Notes: generated from the sequence alone by a model not told the origin. A DNA stretch of 64,000 bases from Ensifer adhaerens (GCF_002007205.1 NZ_LAZS01000006.1:992001-1056000); one strand, 5' to 3'. Positions 17,100 to 26,732 are shown, counted from the first letter of the stretch. Translations and numbers: made by a program.

Positions 17100-18323
17100 A
17101 TGGACATCGCTATGCGCATGAACCGACCAACACTGGCCGCCGCCTTGGCAACTGTGATTCTTCTTTCCGGCTGCCAGAAAGAGGAAGCACAACAGGGCGC
17201 TGCCGCATTCCCGCCGTCCGCCGTCGCGGTCTTCACGACCAAGACCGAAACCCTGCCGATCACCAACGAGCTGCCCGGCCGCATCGCCGCGACCCGGGTC
17301 GCCGAGGTTCGTCCGCGCGTCTCCGGCATCGTGATCGAGCGCGTCTTCCAGCAGGGCTCCAAGGTCAATGCCGGTGACGTGCTCTACCGCATCGATCCCG
17401 CGCCGTTCCGCGTGCAGGTCGAAAAGGCGGAGGCAACGCTCAGGCGTGCCCAGTCCATTCGCGTCCAGGCTCAGCAGAAGGCCGACCGCCAGGAACAGCT
17501 GAAGAAGGCGAATGTCGTCGCCGCGCAGCAGCTGGAAGATGCGGCTGCGCTGCTTGCGACCGCCGACGCCGATGTCGCGATCGCCGAGGCCGGCCTCGCG
17601 GCAGCCAAGCTCGACCTGCAATATGCCGACGTGACGGCACCGATCAGCGGCCGCATCGGCCGTGCACTGATCACCGAAGGCGCGCTCGTCAGCACCAACA
17701 GCTCGGAGAATCTCGCGACGATCCAGCAGCTCGACCCGCTCTATGCCGACTTCACCCAGTCGGCGACCGACCTCATCCGCCTGCGCAAGGCGCTCGAGGA
17801 CGGCCAGATGATGAACGGCGACGGCGAAGAGGCCGAAGTTCAGCTCATGCTCGATGACGGCACGGCCTACGAGCACAAGGGCAAGCTCCTGTTCTCCGAA
17901 GCCGCCGTCGACGCGACCACCGGCCAGGTGACGCTGCGCGGCGAGTTCCCGAACCCCGAAAACGACCTGCTTCCGGGCATGTATGTCCGCGTGCTGGTGC
18001 AGCAAGGCGTCGAGAAGGACGCGATCACCGTTCCGCAGCAGGCCGTCCAGCGCAACAATGCCGGCCAGTCGCAGGTCTACGTCGTCGGCGCCGACAACAA
18101 GGTCGAGTTCCGTAACGTGACGCTCGGCCGCACGATCGGCACCCGCTGGCAGGTGACCTCCGGCCTCAAGGCCGGCGAGAAGGTCATCGTCGAAGGCTTC
18201 CAGAAGATCGGCCCCGGTGCTCCGGTCGAACCGACCGACTGGAACCCGGATGCCAAGCCGACTGCCGAAGCGGCGCAGACGACGGCCGCTGCCGACGAAA
18301 AGCCTGCCGAAGCTACAAAGTGA
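17100..18323 (+). CDS. smeA: RND efflux periplasmic adaptor lipoprotein (SmeA/AcrA-like)
   Basis: Membrane-fusion subunit joining the RND pump to an outer-membrane channel. It has an N-terminal signal with lipobox LSGC, so it should be lipid-anchored. The order that follows is beta-barrel/lipoyl half (ELPGRIAATRVAEVRPRVSG), an alpha-helical hairpin (about 100-165), the second lipoyl half (VTAPISGRIGRALITEG), and the membrane-proximal domain. In-frame ATGs at 17100, 17112 and 17118 are all possible and none has a strong ribosome site. The longer frame from 17010 was rejected because it would bury the signal peptide. smeB follows 9 bases downstream. No outer-membrane channel gene is adjacent. 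Confidence 0.9.
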   Translation: MDIAMRMNRPTLAAALATVILLSGCQKEEAQQGAAAFPPSAVAVFTTKTETLPITNELPGRIAATRVAEVRPRVSGIVIERVFQQGSKVNAGDVLYRIDPAPFRVQVEKAEATLRRAQSIRVQAQQKADRQEQLKKANVVAAQQLEDAAALLATADADVAIAEAGLAAAKLDLQYADVTAPISGRIGRALITEGALVSTNSSENLATIQQLDPLYADFTQSATDLIRLRKALEDGQMMNGDGEEAEVQLMLDDGTAYEHKGKLLFSEAAVDATTGQVTLRGEFPNPENDLLPGMYVRVLVQQGVEKDAITVPQQAVQRNNAGQSQVYVVGADNKVEFRNVTLGRTIGTRWQVTSGLKAGEKVIVEGFQKIGPGAPVEPTDWNPDAKPTAEAAQTTAAADEKPAEATK

Positions 18324-18332
18324 GTTTGATTG

Positions 18333-21300
18333 ATGCCTAGTTTTTTCATCGACAGGCCTATTTTTGCCTGGGTGGTGGCGATCTTCATCATGGTCGCCGG
18401 CGTCATTGCGATCCCGCTTCTGCCGGTATCGCAATATCCTGACGTCGCGCCGCCGCAGATCTCCATCAACACGAGCTACCCCGGCGCCTCGTCGCAGGAT
18501 ACCTATCAGAGCGTCACCCGACTGATCGAAGACGAGCTGAACGGCGTCGAAGGCCTGCTCTATTTCGAATCGACGTCGAGTGCTTCCGGTTCAGTCGAAA
18601 TCAGCGCCACCTTTGCGCCCGGCACCGATCCGGGACAGGCGGCCGTCGACATCCAGAACCGCGTTCGCCGCGTCGAACCGCGCCTGCCCGATTCGGTCAA
18701 GCGCCAGGGCGTTCAGGTCGATGAAGCCGGCTCCGGCTTCCTGATGATCGTGGCGCTCACCTCGACCGACGGCTCGATGGACGCCATCGGCCTCGGCGAC
18801 TATCTGAGCCGCAACGTCTTGAGCGAAATCCAGCGCGTGCCCGGCGTCGGCCGTGCGCAGCTGTTTGCGACCGAACGCTCGATGCGAGTCTGGCTCGATC
18901 CGGACAAGATGCTGGGTCTGAACCTGACCGCCGCCGATGTGACCAACGCGATCCAGGCGCAGAACGCCCAGATCGCCTCCGGTTCGATCGGCGCGCAGCC
19001 GAACCCGATCACGCAGCAGGTCAGCGCGCCCGTCGTCGTCAAGGGCCAGCTCGAGAGCGCCGAGGAGTTCGGTGCGATCGTGCTTCGCGCCAACCCGGAC
19101 GGTTCCTCAGTCCGGCTGCGCGACGTTGCCCGCATCGAGATCGGCGGCGAAAGCTATGCCTTCTCGACGCGTCTGAACGGCAAGCCGTCGGCGGCTATCG
19201 CCGTCCAGCTCTCGCCGAGCGGCAACGCCATGTCGACCTCGGCCGCCATCAAGGAACGCATGGACGAACTGGCGAAGTTCTTCCCGCAGGGCCTCGAATA
19301 TTCGGTTCCCTACGACACCTCGCCCTTCGTCGCCGTCTCGATCGAGAAGGTCCTTTCGACGCTGGTCGAGGCGGTCGCGCTGGTGTTCATCGTGATGTTC
19401 CTGTTCCTGCAGAACATCCGCTACACCATCATCCCGACGCTCGTCGTGCCGGTCGCCCTGCTCGGCACCTGCGCCGTCATGCTGGCGATGGGCTTCTCGA
19501 TCAACGTTCTGACGATGTTCGGCATGGTGCTGGCGATCGGCATTCTCGTCGACGACGCGATCATCGTCGTCGAAAACGTCGAACGCATCATGTCCGAGGA
19601 AGGGGCAACGCCGAAGGAAGCGACCCGCAAGGCGATGAAGCAGATCACTGGCGCCGTCATCGGCATCACGCTGGTTCTCGCCTCGGTGTTCATTCCGATG
19701 GCCTTCTTCCCGGGCGCCGTCGGCGTGATCTATCGCCAGTTCTCGCTGACGATGGTCGTCTCGATCCTGTTCTCCGCACTTCTCGCGTTGTCGCTGACAC
19801 CGGCGCTTTGCGCGAGCTTCCTGAAGCAGGTGCCGAAGGGCCACCACCACGCCAAGCGCGGCTTCTTCGGCTGGTTCAACCGCTCGTTCGACAAGACGTC
19901 GCACGGCTATAGCGGCATCGTGAAGCGCCTGGTCCACCGGACCGGCCGCTACATGATCGTCTATGTCGCCGTGCTCGCCGGTCTCGGCTGGCTGTTCATG
20001 AAGCTGCCGTCATCGTTCCTTCCGGACGAAGACCAGGGCTTCGTGATCGTCATGATGCAGCTGCCGTCGGAAGCGACCGGCAACCGCACGACCGAAGTGG
20101 TGGAACAGGCCGAGAAGATCTTCGGCCAGGAGCCGGCTGTCGAACGCATTATCACGATCAACGGCTTCTCCTTCTTCGGTACCGGCCAGAACGCAGCGCT
20201 CGCCTTCGTGACGCTGAAGGACTGGAAGGAACGTGACGCCGACAATGCCGCACAGTCGATCGCCATGCGGGCGACGATGGCGATGAGCCAGATCAAGGAT
20301 GCGATCAGCTTCGCGCTGTCGCCGCCGGCGATCCAGGGCCTCGGCACCACGGGCGGCTTCTCGTTCCGCCTGCAGGACCGCGGCGGTCTCGGTCAGGCGG
20401 CGCTGTCGCAGGCCCGCGACCAGCTTCTCGGCATGGCGGCTGAGAGCAAGGTGCTCTCCGGCGTCCGCTTCGAGGGCATGCCGGATGCGGCCCAGGTCAG
20501 CGTCACCATCGACCGCGAGAAGGCCAACACCTTTGGTGTCACGTTCGCCGACATCAACTCGACGATCTCGACCAACCTCGGCTCGTCCTACGTCAACGAC
20601 TTCCCCAATGCCGGCCGCATGCAGCGCGTGACGGTGCAGGCGGACGAGGGTCAGCGCATGCAGACCGCCGACCTGTTGAACCTCAACGTCCGCAACGCCA
20701 ATGGCGGCATGGTGCCATTGTCGGCCTTCGCGACGGTGGAATGGGTCAAGGCGTCGACCCAGACGATCGGCTACAACGGCTATCCGTCGGTCCGTATCAG
20801 CGGCGAAGCCGCCCACGGCTACTCCTCGGGTGACGCGATCGTCGAGATGCAACGGCTGGCGGGCCAGTTGCCTGCAGGCTTCGGTTACGAATGGACCGGC
20901 CAGTCGCTGCAGGAAATCCAGTCCGGCACCCAGGCGCCTCTCCTGATCGCGCTGTCGTGCCTTCTGGTGTTCCTGTGCCTTGCAGCCCTCTATGAGAGCT
21001 GGTCGATTCCGGTCGCGGTCATCATGGTCGTTCCGCTCGGCGTCATCGGTTCGGTGCTCGCCGTGATGATGCGCGACATGCCGAACGACGTGTACTTCAA
21101 GGTGGGCCTGATCGCGATCATCGGCCTCTCGGCGAAGAACGCGATCCTGATCATCGAGTTCGCCAAGGAACTGCGCGAGCAGGGCAAGTCGCTGATCGAC
21201 GCGACGCTGGAGGCGGCACACTTGCGCTTCCGGCCGATCCTGATGACGTCGCTCGCCTTCACGCTCGGCGTTCTGCCGCTGGCGATCGCCACGGGTGCCA

Positions 21301-21473
21301 GCTCCGGCAGCCAGCGTGCCATCGGCACGGGCGTCATGGGCGGCATGATCTCGGCAACGGTGCTCGCCATCTTCTTCGTTCCGGTGTTCTTCGTGTTCGT
21401 CACGAAGCTCTTCAGCCGCAAGAAGGTGGAAAGCACACCGACAGCCGCAGAAAACCCGACACCCGCCGAGTAA
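18333..21473 (+). CDS. smeB: RND multidrug efflux permease (SmeB/AcrB-like, HAE1)
   Basis: Proton-driven trimeric inner-membrane pump, 1046 residues, full length for HAE1. It opens PSFFIDRPIFAWV. Membrane segment 4 carries the proton-relay acidic pair in GILVDDAIIVVEN (about 400-413). A large periplasmic loop lies in each half. SKNAILIIEFAK is the Lys-bearing TM10 motif near 940. An ATG at 18333 is used; a TTG 3 bases before is ignored. Cotranscribed with smeA. The name follows the S. meliloti SmeAB pump by resemblance. No gene for the outer-membrane partner is in the window. Confidence 0.94.
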   Translation: MPSFFIDRPIFAWVVAIFIMVAGVIAIPLLPVSQYPDVAPPQISINTSYPGASSQDTYQSVTRLIEDELNGVEGLLYFESTSSASGSVEISATFAPGTDPGQAAVDIQNRVRRVEPRLPDSVKRQGVQVDEAGSGFLMIVALTSTDGSMDAIGLGDYLSRNVLSEIQRVPGVGRAQLFATERSMRVWLDPDKMLGLNLTAADVTNAIQAQNAQIASGSIGAQPNPITQQVSAPVVVKGQLESAEEFGAIVLRANPDGSSVRLRDVARIEIGGESYAFSTRLNGKPSAAIAVQLSPSGNAMSTSAAIKERMDELAKFFPQGLEYSVPYDTSPFVAVSIEKVLSTLVEAVALVFIVMFLFLQNIRYTIIPTLVVPVALLGTCAVMLAMGFSINVLTMFGMVLAIGILVDDAIIVVENVERIMSEEGATPKEATRKAMKQITGAVIGITLVLASVFIPMAFFPGAVGVIYRQFSLTMVVSILFSALLALSLTPALCASFLKQVPKGHHHAKRGFFGWFNRSFDKTSHGYSGIVKRLVHRTGRYMIVYVAVLAGLGWLFMKLPSSFLPDEDQGFVIVMMQLPSEATGNRTTEVVEQAEKIFGQEPAVERIITINGFSFFGTGQNAALAFVTLKDWKERDADNAAQSIAMRATMAMSQIKDAISFALSPPAIQGLGTTGGFSFRLQDRGGLGQAALSQARDQLLGMAAESKVLSGVRFEGMPDAAQVSVTIDREKANTFGVTFADINSTISTNLGSSYVNDFPNAGRMQRVTVQADEGQRMQTADLLNLNVRNANGGMVPLSAFATVEWVKASTQTIGYNGYPSVRISGEAAHGYSSGDAIVEMQRLAGQLPAGFGYEWTGQSLQEIQSGTQAPLLIALSCLLVFLCLAALYESWSIPVAVIMVVPLGVIGSVLAVMMRDMPNDVYFKVGLIAIIGLSAKNAILIIEFAKELREQGKSLIDATLEAAHLRFRPILMTSLAFTLGVLPLAIATGASSGSQRAIGTGVMGGMISATVLAIFFVPVFFVFVTKLFSRKKVESTPTAAENPTPAE

Positions 21474-21483
21474 AACAAGACTG

Positions 21484-21508
21484 GACGGCCCGCCTCTGGC
21501 GGGCCGTC
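21484..21508 (+). terminator. perfect hairpin between smeB and smeR (possible attenuator)
   Basis: GACGGCCCGCC (21484-21494) and GGCGGGCCGTC (21498-21508) form an 11-bp stem with a 3-base loop. There is no T run. It is followed at once by the ribosome site AGGAGGAACG of smeR. It may partly terminate transcription or protect the smeAB message, leaving low smeR expression. Confidence 0.6.
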
Positions 21509-21524
21509 GCATGAGGAGGAACGA

Positions 21525-22169
21525 ATGCGCCGAACAAAGGCCGATGCAGAAGCAACCCGTCAGAAGATCCTGTGCGCCGCCGAGCGCGTCTTCTACGAAA
21601 AGGGCGTCTCCAATACGACGCTCGAAGAAATCGCCAAGGCCGCCGGCGTGACGCGCGGTGCCATCTACTGGCACTTTGCCAACAAGACCGACCTGTTCCT
21701 CGCGCTGCACGATGCCGTGCCTCTGCCGCAGGAAGACATGGTCGCCCGCGAGATCGAAGCGGAAGCCGCCGATACCCTTTCCATCCTCGAAGGCGCCATG
21801 GGCGACTGGCTGGATGTTCTCGCCGCGGACGAACAGCGCCAGCGCATTCTCACGATCATGCTGCGCACCAACTACGACGGCGACATGAGCGAGGTGCTCG
21901 CCCGCCAGAAGGAACTCGACGAGCGCCACAACGTCCTGTTGGAACTCGCTTTTTCCCGCGCGCTTGCCAAAGGGCAGATGCACGAGACCTGGACCCCGGC
22001 CTCGGCGACCAGAACGCTGCACTGGATGATGCTGGGGCTCTGTACGGAATGGCTGCTGTTCGGCCGCCGCTTCGACCTGACCGCCGAGGGACGCGAGGGC
22101 CTGAGCCGGCTGTTTGCCAGCTTCCGCGCGCCGGCCGTCACCGCGACCGCGGTTGGGGCACGGCCTTAG
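21525..22169 (+). CDS. smeR: TetR/AcrR family repressor of the efflux pump (SmeR-like)
   Basis: DNA-binding repressor, 214 residues. The helix-turn-helix at about 10-55 includes NTTLEEIAKAAGVTRGAIYWHF, a strong AcrR/TtgR signature. A C-terminal ligand domain follows (TetR_C of the AcrR/NalC kind). AGGAGGAACG lies just before the ATG. It is downstream of smeB on the same strand, unlike E. coli acrR, which is divergent from acrAB. It probably represses smeA from the site at 16973-16996 and, through read-through, its own gene. Confidence 0.9.
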   Translation: MRRTKADAEATRQKILCAAERVFYEKGVSNTTLEEIAKAAGVTRGAIYWHFANKTDLFLALHDAVPLPQEDMVAREIEAEAADTLSILEGAMGDWLDVLAADEQRQRILTIMLRTNYDGDMSEVLARQKELDERHNVLLELAFSRALAKGQMHETWTPASATRTLHWMMLGLCTEWLLFGRRFDLTAEGREGLSRLFASFRAPAVTATAVGARP

Positions 22170-22230
22170 CAGCCTTGGCCGGCGCCGCTGCGGACACCGG
22201 CTCAATCCCCTTTCGAAAACGCCTGGCCGA

Positions 22231-23085
22231 TTAGCTGAACACCACCGTCTTGTGGCCGTTGAGCATGACGCGCCGCTCCAGGTGCAGCTTGACGGCGCGC
22301 GCCAACACCCGGCTCTCGATGTCGCGGCCGGTGGCGACGAAATCTTCCGCCGTCAGCGCATGGCTGACGCGTTCGGTTTCCTGCTCGATGATCGGACCTT
22401 CGTCGAGGTCCGGCGTGACGTAGTGCGCCGTCGCGCCGATCAGCTTCACGCCGCGCTCATGCGCCTGGTGATAGGGCTTGGCGCCCTTGAAGCTCGGCAG
22501 GAACGAATGGTGGATGTTGATCGCCTTGCCGTAGAGGCGCTTCGACAGATTGTCCGAAAAGACCTGCATGTAGCGGGCGAGGATGACGAGATCGGCGCCG
22601 GTCTCCTGGACCAGCCGCAACAACCTTTCCTCCTGCTCGGCCTTGTTCTCCTTCGATACCGGCCAACAGTGATAGGCGAGCCCTTCGGCCTCGGCCGTGC
22701 GCCGGCTGTCCTCGTGGTTGGAGACAATGGCGACGACTTCCGCGTTCAGCCAGCCCACGCGGATCTGGTAGATGAGGTGCAGCAGCGCGTGATCGAACCT
22801 GGAGACGAGGACCAGGATCTTCGGCTTGACCGTGGCGTCCGAAAGCGTGGTCCGCATCTGGAAGCGCTCGACGGCCGGGCGCAGCGCCCGCTCGATATCC
22901 CCGGTCTCAACGCCCGCCTGAACCTGGAAGGCGATGCGCATGAAGAAGCTGTTGGTCCTGATGTCCCAGAACTGGTTGCTCTCGGCGATGTTGGCGCCAA
23001 GGGCGGCAAGCTCCGTGGTAACCGCGGCGACAATGCCGGGTTTGTCGTCGCAGGACAGGACAAGAATGAAGGTCTTCGGCGCCAT
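22231..23085 (-). CDS. purU: formyltetrahydrofolate deformylase
   Basis: Hydrolyses 10-formyl-THF to THF and formate, balancing one-carbon pools for purine synthesis. It is 284 residues. An N-terminal ACT domain (LVLSCDDKPGIVAAVTTEL) covers about 1-85. The C-terminal formyltransferase-like domain carries the catalytic Asn-His-Asp pattern (NIHHSFLPSFKGAKPYHQA, with Asp in the TPDLDEGPIIEQ segment). The ATG at 23085 has GGAGGAG 3 bases upstream. An in-frame upstream extension was rejected for lack of family similarity. Convergent with smeR. Confidence 0.95.
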   Translation of the reverse strand: MAPKTFILVLSCDDKPGIVAAVTTELAALGANIAESNQFWDIRTNSFFMRIAFQVQAGVETGDIERALRPAVERFQMRTTLSDATVKPKILVLVSRFDHALLHLIYQIRVGWLNAEVVAIVSNHEDSRRTAEAEGLAYHCWPVSKENKAEQEERLLRLVQETGADLVILARYMQVFSDNLSKRLYGKAINIHHSFLPSFKGAKPYHQAHERGVKLIGATAHYVTPDLDEGPIIEQETERVSHALTAEDFVATGRDIESRVLARAVKLHLERRVMLNGHKTVVFS

Positions 23086-23212
23086 GATCTCCTCCGATTG
23101 CAGCCGTTCCGGACGAGGCTTCAAGCCCCTTCCCAACCGCTGCCTATGAGGAGTTGACCGCGCCGGCAATCGTTCCGGCTGCGCCGGCTGACGCTTTCTA
23201 TCATCCTGATGG

Positions 23213-23247
23213 AAAGGCGCCCGGGGGCATTCAATGCCCCCGGGCGC
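23213..23247 (-). terminator. polA terminator
   Basis: Near-continuous palindrome GCGCCCGGGGGCATT/AATGCCCCCGGGCGC (23217-23247). Read on the minus strand it is followed by CTTTCC. It lies 76 bases beyond the polA stop. The short T run makes efficiency uncertain. Confidence 0.65.
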
Positions 23248-23322
23248 TGCAAGATTCGTCGCATATGACTCTTGAGGTTTTCTGAGAGGTTTCCATCAAA
23301 AACCCGGTGTGCACCGGCTAGA

Positions 23323-26300
23323 TCAGTGTGCCTCGTCCCAGTTGGTGGCCGCGCGCGCATCGACCTTCAGCGGCACCCTCATGTCGAGCGCCGGCATGGC
23401 GGCGTTCTCCATCACCGAGACGACGACCGGGATGGTCTTTTCGACCTCGGCGTCCTCGACCTCGAAGATCAATTCGTCATGGACCTGCAGGAGCATGCGG
23501 GCCGAGAGCTTCGCCTCGGCCAGCGCCGGCTCCATCTTGACCATGGCGCGGCGAATGATGTCGGCGGCCGAGCCCTGGATCGGCGCGTTGATCGCGGCGC
23601 GTTCGTTGAAGGCACGGTGCGACGGGATCGACGAGCGGATATCCGGGTAATGCGCGCGGCGTCCGAAGATGGTCTCGACGTAGCCGTGCTCGCGGGCGTA
23701 GGCCTTGGTGCCTTCCATGTAGTCGCGAATGCCAGGGAAACGCTCGAAGTAGCGCTTGATGTAGTCGCTGGCTTCGGAGCGCTCGATCGACAGCTGGTTG
23801 GCAAGGCCGAAGGCCGAGATGCCGTAGATGATGCCGAAGTTGATCGCCTTGGCGCGGCGGCGGATTTCGCCCGGCATGCCTTCAACCGGAACGCCGAACA
23901 TTTCCGACGCCGTCATTGCGTGAATGTCGACGCCATCGGCAAAGGCCTGGCGAAGCTGCGGAATGTCGGCGACGTGGGCAAGCACACGCAGCTCGATCTG
24001 GCTGTAGTCGGCCGAGACCAGCTTGTGGCCGGGCGCTGCGATGAAGGCGGTGCGGATCTTGCGGCCTTCGGCGGTGCGCACCGGAATGTTCTGCAGGTTC
24101 GGGTCGGAGGACGACAGGCGCCCGGTGGTGGTGGCGGCGAGCGCGTAGGACGTGTGCACGCGCTTGGTCTCCGGATGAACGAAACCCGGGAGCGCATCGG
24201 TATAGGTGGACTTGAGCTTGGTCAGCTGCCGCCAGTCGACGATCTTGCGCGGCAGTTCGTGGCCTTCGGCGGCGAGGTCCTCAAGCACCTGCGCAGAGGT
24301 CGACCATTGCCCGGTCTTGGTCTTCGAACCGCCGGCAAAGCCCATCTTGCCGAACAGGATATCGCCGAGCTGCTTCGGCGAGCCGATGGTGAAGGTCTCG
24401 CCGGCGAGCTTGTAGATCTCGTCTTCGAGCCCGGCAGCACCTTGCGCCAGCTCGCCCGAAAGCCGCGACAGGATCTGGCGGTCGATGGTGATGCCGCGGT
24501 CTTCCATGCGCGCGAGCACGGCGACCAGCGGCCGCTCCAGCCGCTCGTAGACGCGGGTGAGGCCCTTGGCGGCAAGCCGCGCCTTCAGGATGTGCCAAAG
24601 CCTCAGCGTGACGTCCGCATCCTCGGCCGCATAGGCCGTCGCCCGGTCGATATCGACGAAGTCGAAGGTGACCGATGATTTGCCGGAGCCTGTAATGTCC
24701 TTGTAGGGGATCGGCTTGTGGTTCAGCCAGCGCTCGGAGAGCGAGTCCATGCCGTGCGTGCCGTTGCCGGCATCGACCACGTAGGACATCAGCATCGTGT
24801 CGTCGAAGCTTTCGACGGTGATGCCGTGCCGCTTCATCACGAGGTAGTCGTATTTCAGGTTCTGGGCGACCTTGAGGACCGAGGGGTCCTCCAGCAGCCG
24901 CTTCAAGCGGCTCAAGGCTTCCCCGACCGGGATCTGGTTTTCGGCAGGGCCGCCGCCGAGGAGATCGCCGACGCCGGTCTTGTGGATCAGAGGCACATAG
25001 GCTGCCCGGATGACGGTGCCGGTCGGGTTCGCCTTGTGGTCGGCGATTGCCAGGGAGAAGCCGACGAGATCGGCCTGCATGGCATCGAGCGACGTCGTTT
25101 CCGTGTCGAAGCCGACGACGCCCGCGTCGCGCGCAGCGGATATCCACCGGTCGAGCGTGGCTATGTCGCGGATCGTGACATAGGCGCTGTGATCGAACGG
25201 GGCCTTGGCGAACACCTCGGCGCGGGCCGCTGCCAGCGCCTGCGGCGTGGCGTCCGTTGCATCGGCTTCTCCGGCACGGGACAGGACAGCGGCGGCCTCC
25301 GCGGCCTCGCCGCGGCTCACGGCCGCAGCAGACGAGCCTTCGCTGACGGCCCCCGCCGCGTCTCCCTTGTCGAGATCGGGGCCGCGCGCATCCGCACCCC
25401 ATTCCACCGGAACGGAGGCAGCCTCGACGGCGTCAGCGTCGGTGCCGGTCGCGGCCGCCACACGGCGCGTCAGCGTGGTGAATTCCATCGCCTTCAGGAA
25501 CGCGATCAGCTTCGGCCCGTCCTGTGGGTCAAGGCTCAGCTCTTCCAGCGGAACGTCGAGCGGCGTGTCGGTCTTGAGCTCGACAAGCTGGCGCGACAGG
25601 CGCGCGAGATCGGCATTGGCGATGATGTTTTCGCGGCGCTTGGCCTGCTTGATCTCGCCGGCGCGGGAAAGCAGCGTTTCGAGATCGCCATATTCTTCGA
25701 GCAGCTGCGCCGCCGTCTTCGGACCGATGCCGGGAATGCCGGGGACGTTGTCGGTGGAATCGCCGGTCATCGCCTGCAGGTCGATCATCTTTTCCGGCGG
25801 CACGCCCCATTTCTCGATCACTTCGGGGATCGAGATTTGCTTGTCCTTCATGCTGTCGTACATCGACACATTCGGGGTGACGAGCTGCATCAGGTCCTTG
25901 TCGGACGAAACGATGGTGACGCCGGCGCCGGCCGCCTCGGCGAGCCTTGCATAGGTGGCGATCAGGTCGTCGGCCTCATAACCTTCCTTCTCGATGCAGG
26001 GCAGGTTGAAGGCGCGGGTCGCGTGGCGGATGAGGCCGAACTGCGGGATCAAATCTTCCGGCGGCGCCGTGCGGTTGGCCTTGTACTGGTCATAGAGCGC
26101 GTTGCGGAAGGTCTTCGAGGAATAGTCGAAGATGACGGCGAAATGCGTCGGCGTGACCCCGACGGACGTGTCGCGCGCATCGGTGAGCAGCTTCCACAGC
26201 ATGTTGCAGAAACCCGAGACCGCGTTGACCGGGAGGCCATCGGACTTGCGGTTGAGCGGCGGGATGGCGTGGAACGCCCGGAAGATGAATCCGGAGCCGT

Positions 26301-26331
26301 CGACGAGGAAGAGATGATCACCGTTTTTCAT
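23323..26331 (-). CDS. polA: DNA polymerase I
   Basis: Repair and Okazaki-fragment polymerase, 1002 residues. Domains in order: 5'-3' exonuclease (1 to about 290, HLFLVDGSGFIFRAFHA), an Ala-rich linker of about 80 residues, 3'-5' exonuclease (about 385-590), then polymerase. All three proofreading motifs are intact (FDTET, NLKYD, YAAED). Polymerase motifs seen are DYSQIELR, RRAKAINFGIIYG and QVHDELIFEV near residue 950. The ATG at 26331 is chosen over an in-frame TTG 24 bases upstream, and neither has a clear ribosome site. An ncRNA and marR lie beyond the shared upstream region. Confidence 0.97.
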   Translation of the reverse strand: MKNGDHLFLVDGSGFIFRAFHAIPPLNRKSDGLPVNAVSGFCNMLWKLLTDARDTSVGVTPTHFAVIFDYSSKTFRNALYDQYKANRTAPPEDLIPQFGLIRHATRAFNLPCIEKEGYEADDLIATYARLAEAAGAGVTIVSSDKDLMQLVTPNVSMYDSMKDKQISIPEVIEKWGVPPEKMIDLQAMTGDSTDNVPGIPGIGPKTAAQLLEEYGDLETLLSRAGEIKQAKRRENIIANADLARLSRQLVELKTDTPLDVPLEELSLDPQDGPKLIAFLKAMEFTTLTRRVAAATGTDADAVEAASVPVEWGADARGPDLDKGDAAGAVSEGSSAAAVSRGEAAEAAAVLSRAGEADATDATPQALAAARAEVFAKAPFDHSAYVTIRDIATLDRWISAARDAGVVGFDTETTSLDAMQADLVGFSLAIADHKANPTGTVIRAAYVPLIHKTGVGDLLGGGPAENQIPVGEALSRLKRLLEDPSVLKVAQNLKYDYLVMKRHGITVESFDDTMLMSYVVDAGNGTHGMDSLSERWLNHKPIPYKDITGSGKSSVTFDFVDIDRATAYAAEDADVTLRLWHILKARLAAKGLTRVYERLERPLVAVLARMEDRGITIDRQILSRLSGELAQGAAGLEDEIYKLAGETFTIGSPKQLGDILFGKMGFAGGSKTKTGQWSTSAQVLEDLAAEGHELPRKIVDWRQLTKLKSTYTDALPGFVHPETKRVHTSYALAATTTGRLSSSDPNLQNIPVRTAEGRKIRTAFIAAPGHKLVSADYSQIELRVLAHVADIPQLRQAFADGVDIHAMTASEMFGVPVEGMPGEIRRRAKAINFGIIYGISAFGLANQLSIERSEASDYIKRYFERFPGIRDYMEGTKAYAREHGYVETIFGRRAHYPDIRSSIPSHRAFNERAAINAPIQGSAADIIRRAMVKMEPALAEAKLSARMLLQVHDELIFEVEDAEVEKTIPVVVSVMENAAMPALDMRVPLKVDARAATNWDEAH

Positions 26332-26608
26332 GGGCAAATGGATAGCGCGGGGCAAGCCAAAGGTCCATTGCGGTTTTCCCGCCAGACACTACATTCTCCA
26401 CCTGTTGGCATCGCCCGCGGTCGCCACCGCGGATTGCGGGAACGGGGTTCGATTTCGCCTTGCGATCGAACGCCCGTACGCTTCGCCAGCGGGTATTCGG
26501 CTTCACGCAAACGTTACGTATTTGTAATGTCCGATTCGGCCCTACTATCCTTGAAAAGCCACATTTGACTCCTCAAATCTTAGTCAACGGCACCGAGTGA
26601 TGCCGTCT
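26332..26608. other. polA upstream region
   Basis: No gene is seen. It should hold the polA promoter on the minus strand and the promoter of the small RNA on the plus strand. A hairpin with stem CCGCGG lies at about 26416-26433, and a TTGACT...AGTCAA inverted repeat lies at about 26565-26586. A possible -35-like CTTAGTC is at 26579-26585, but no convincing -10 follows. Confidence 0.4.
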
Positions 26609-26732
26609 TCTGGTGATTGGCCTGTCCCCCGCCCGCACCAGATGAGGACAAAGGCCTTATCCCCCTCTCCGGGCCTTTGTCCCGTTTTCGAAAGACCGTC
26701 ACGGCGCAGCCTCCGCGCCGTGACGGTTTTTT
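26609..26732 (+). ncRNA. candidate trans-acting small RNA, AbcR (alpha-r15) type
   Basis: Three consecutive hairpins and a clean terminator lie outside any gene. They are TCTGGTG/CACCAGA (26609-26642), GACAAAGGCC/GGCCTTTGTC (26647-26681) and ACCGTCACGGCGC/GCGCCGTGACGGT (26695-26727), the last followed by a run of six T. The first two loops are rich in C/U (CCCCCGCCC, CCCCCTCTCC), able to pair with ribosome binding sites. From memory, S. meliloti encodes the Hfq-dependent AbcR1/AbcR2 RNAs between polA and a MarR gene, which is this location. Only one such unit with a terminator is visible. The 5' end is uncertain. Confidence 0.7.

Noticed and set aside
20010-22205. A 731-codon open frame on the minus strand
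   Set aside because: It lies opposite smeB and smeR, has no family motifs, is Arg/Asp/Gln-rich as expected from the complement of GC-rich codons, and runs through two real genes.
24718-26568. A 616-codon plus-strand frame across polA and the polA upstream region
   Set aside because: Shadow of polA; the composition is typical of complemented high-GC genes and it contains no domain.
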